From Betaproteobacteria bacterium (GTDB lineage Bacteria; Pseudomonadota; Gammaproteobacteria; Burkholderiales; Burkholderiaceae), in contig RFXC01000231.1 of NCBI GenBank assembly GCA_009921765.1, positions 1 through 6,409 of the forward strand: a stretch of DNA of 6,409 nucleotides, written 5' to 3'. Every line of letters begins with the position of its first letter. Within the stretch, counting starts at the first letter, position 1. This document shows, one piece after another, positions 5,294-6,409 of the stretch. The notes below the pieces were generated by a model, which saw nothing but the letters and a program-made list of their open reading frames with translations, was not told the origin of the DNA and did no database searches. The translations under genes were made by a program, and so were the position numbers.

Positions 5294-6409
5294 CTAGAGG
5301 TCTGGCTTCCAGCTGCCGTCGATGTCACCCAGCATCACGCCGATCCAGTTCGCGGGCGCCGCGTCCACAGCATCCTCGGGCGGCTCGCTCCAGGCGACGG
5401 ATTTGCGGGACAACCCCGCCAGTTCGGCGCGCTCGGGCACGAACAGCCAGTGCGACCGCCCTCCCCCGTGCCCGGGATCAACGACGGCGCCCAGCAGCGA
5501 CTCGGCATCGGCGCGATCAATCACGCCGTTGCCATCGATATCGGCCGCGATCAACTGGAACGGGTCAGCGTCTGCTGACCCGGCTGCATCGTCGGATCTG
5601 GCGCCGAGCTTTCGCCCATGAGCGAGTTTCAGCGCCGCCAGCACGTCGGCCGCACCGACTGCGGAACGCTCCGAATCAACCACCTGCGCCGACGCCCGGA
5701 CTGCGAAACGATGGAAATCAATGCCCTCCACCTCGAACCGGTCTGCGCCCGCCATTTCTGTCAACACTGCAGCCGCGTTAGCGCCTGGGGCCAGACCGAC
5801 ACCCGTGTCGACCTCGGCATCGCTGGCAGCATCCGGCCTGGACGCATCGCCCGCGAGTTTTTTCGACCAGTGCATCAGCCTGCCGGCGACCAGCTTGGCA
5901 GTCTCGTCAACGCCAATGCTGCGCGTGATGATTTCGGGCTGCCCAGCAGCGTCGGCGACCGACATCCTGAAGGACACCTCGCGGCCAGCAAGCAAGGGCA
6001 TCACCGGCAGCTTCATGCCGGTTGCGCCTTCGATCACCTTCTCACCCACCCGCCATTCATACTCGATTCGGGTGTTGCCCTCGGGCGATGCAGGATCCTG
6101 AACCAGATCGAGGCGCGCCTCGATCGGTTCGCGGGAACCAAGCGCCTTGTCAACCATGCGAATGGCGTCTTGCGCGAACGTCAGCCACTTGGCTGTCAGC
6201 GGACGGCCGCCCTCAACCGGGTCGACCGCCACGGCCGGGGGCTCATGGCCATCCAGCACGCCATCATGACCGTCTGGATCGTGGCCATCCGACGCATCAT
6301 CATGATCGTCCGGATCATGAGCAACCGGCGGCGGCATGCTTGCGTCATCGCGAGGCTCGCCGAGGGGAGGAGGCTTGCCAGCGCCAACCGGCAGCTTCGC
6401 CACAACCTC
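5294..6409 (-). CDS. C-terminus of a probable large secreted protein with dockerin/EF-hand-like calcium-binding repeat; 5' truncated by window
   Basis: The frame is open from the window's right edge to a TAG at 5296-5294 (371 residues visible); the start is outside. A GTG at 6403 is in frame but nothing supports it as the start. In order from 6403: a Pro/Gly-rich stretch; an Asp/His-rich segment (6319-6242) with repeated DGHD-type motifs; a globular ~110-residue part containing IEYEWRVGEKV and REVSFRMSVADAAGQPE that reads like an Ig/PKD-like beta-sandwich; then a dockerin-like module, SAVGAADVLAALKLAHGRKL followed by AADIDGNGVIDRADAESLL. The latter contains a 12-residue EF-hand-type loop (codons 5542-5507, Asp/Asp/Asn/Asp/Asp ligands). 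It ends WIGVMLGDIDGSWKPDL, a terminal motif seen in very large extracellular repeat or adhesin proteins of betaproteobacteria. Function is not recognised; cell-surface or secreted Ca2+-stabilised protein is inferred. It is on the same strand as rpsO, about 245 bp upstream, but is probably a separate unit. Confidence 0.75.
   Translation of the reverse strand, partial: EVVAKLPVGAGKPPPLGEPRDDASMPPPVAHDPDDHDDASDGHDPDGHDGVLDGHEPPAVAVDPVEGGRPLTAKWLTFAQDAIRMVDKALGSREPIEARLDLVQDPASPEGNTRIEYEWRVGEKVIEGATGMKLPVMPLLAGREVSFRMSVADAAGQPEIITRSIGVDETAKLVAGRLMHWSKKLAGDASRPDAASDAEVDTGVGLAPGANAAAVLTEMAGADRFEVEGIDFHRFAVRASAQVVDSERSAVGAADVLAALKLAHGRKLGARSDDAAGSADADPFQLIAADIDGNGVIDRADAESLLGAVVDPGHGGGRSHWLFVPERAELAGLSRKSVAWSEPPEDAVDAAPANWIGVMLGDIDGSWKPDL

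Overview
The window looks like chromosomal DNA of a GC-rich betaproteobacterium (Burkholderiales or Rhodocyclales-like; genus not resolvable by eye). The PNPase and S15 sequences read as betaproteobacterial, G/C dominates third codon positions, and a NUDIX–metallo-beta-lactamase fusion and a dockerin-like surface-protein C-terminus of this type are, from memory, common in that group. It holds five protein genes, two cut by the window edges, and no RNA genes, insertion sequences, CRISPR arrays or phage genes.

Layout. The + strand has (1) the C-terminal part of a FadB/FadJ-type 3-hydroxyacyl-CoA dehydrogenase (edge to 799), whose visible start is an extreme His-X-His-X tract of 43 histidines in 90 residues, followed 36 bp later by (2) a 548-residue NUDIX + metallo-beta-lactamase + winged-helix protein (836-2482). 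The − strand has (3) the C-terminus of a probable large secreted calcium-binding protein (edge to 5294), then (4) rpsO, ribosomal protein S15 (5049-4780), and (5) pnp, polynucleotide phosphorylase, from a GTG start (4696-2555). The NUDIX gene and pnp converge on a 72-bp gap containing a GC-rich hairpin.

How they work together. rpsO and pnp are the conserved S15/PNPase transcription unit, with a probable promoter and about 150 nt of leader before rpsO and a textbook hairpin-plus-U-tract terminator between the two genes, as in E. coli. Unlike E. coli, only about 46 nt separate that terminator from the pnp start, with no room for a long RNase III-processed leader. The + strand pair may form a small operon for acyl-CoA metabolism: the NUDIX half resembles NUDT19-type CoA pyrophosphohydrolases and the MBL half resembles glyoxalase II/LACTB2-type hydrolases. 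This link is inferred from proximity and family resemblance.

The most unusual item is the poly-(His-X) tract inside a beta-oxidation enzyme, encoded partly by a 12-bp tandem repeat. The remainder is mostly ordinary housekeeping sequence with some regulatory structure. I see no convincing multi-gene novel system in this window.
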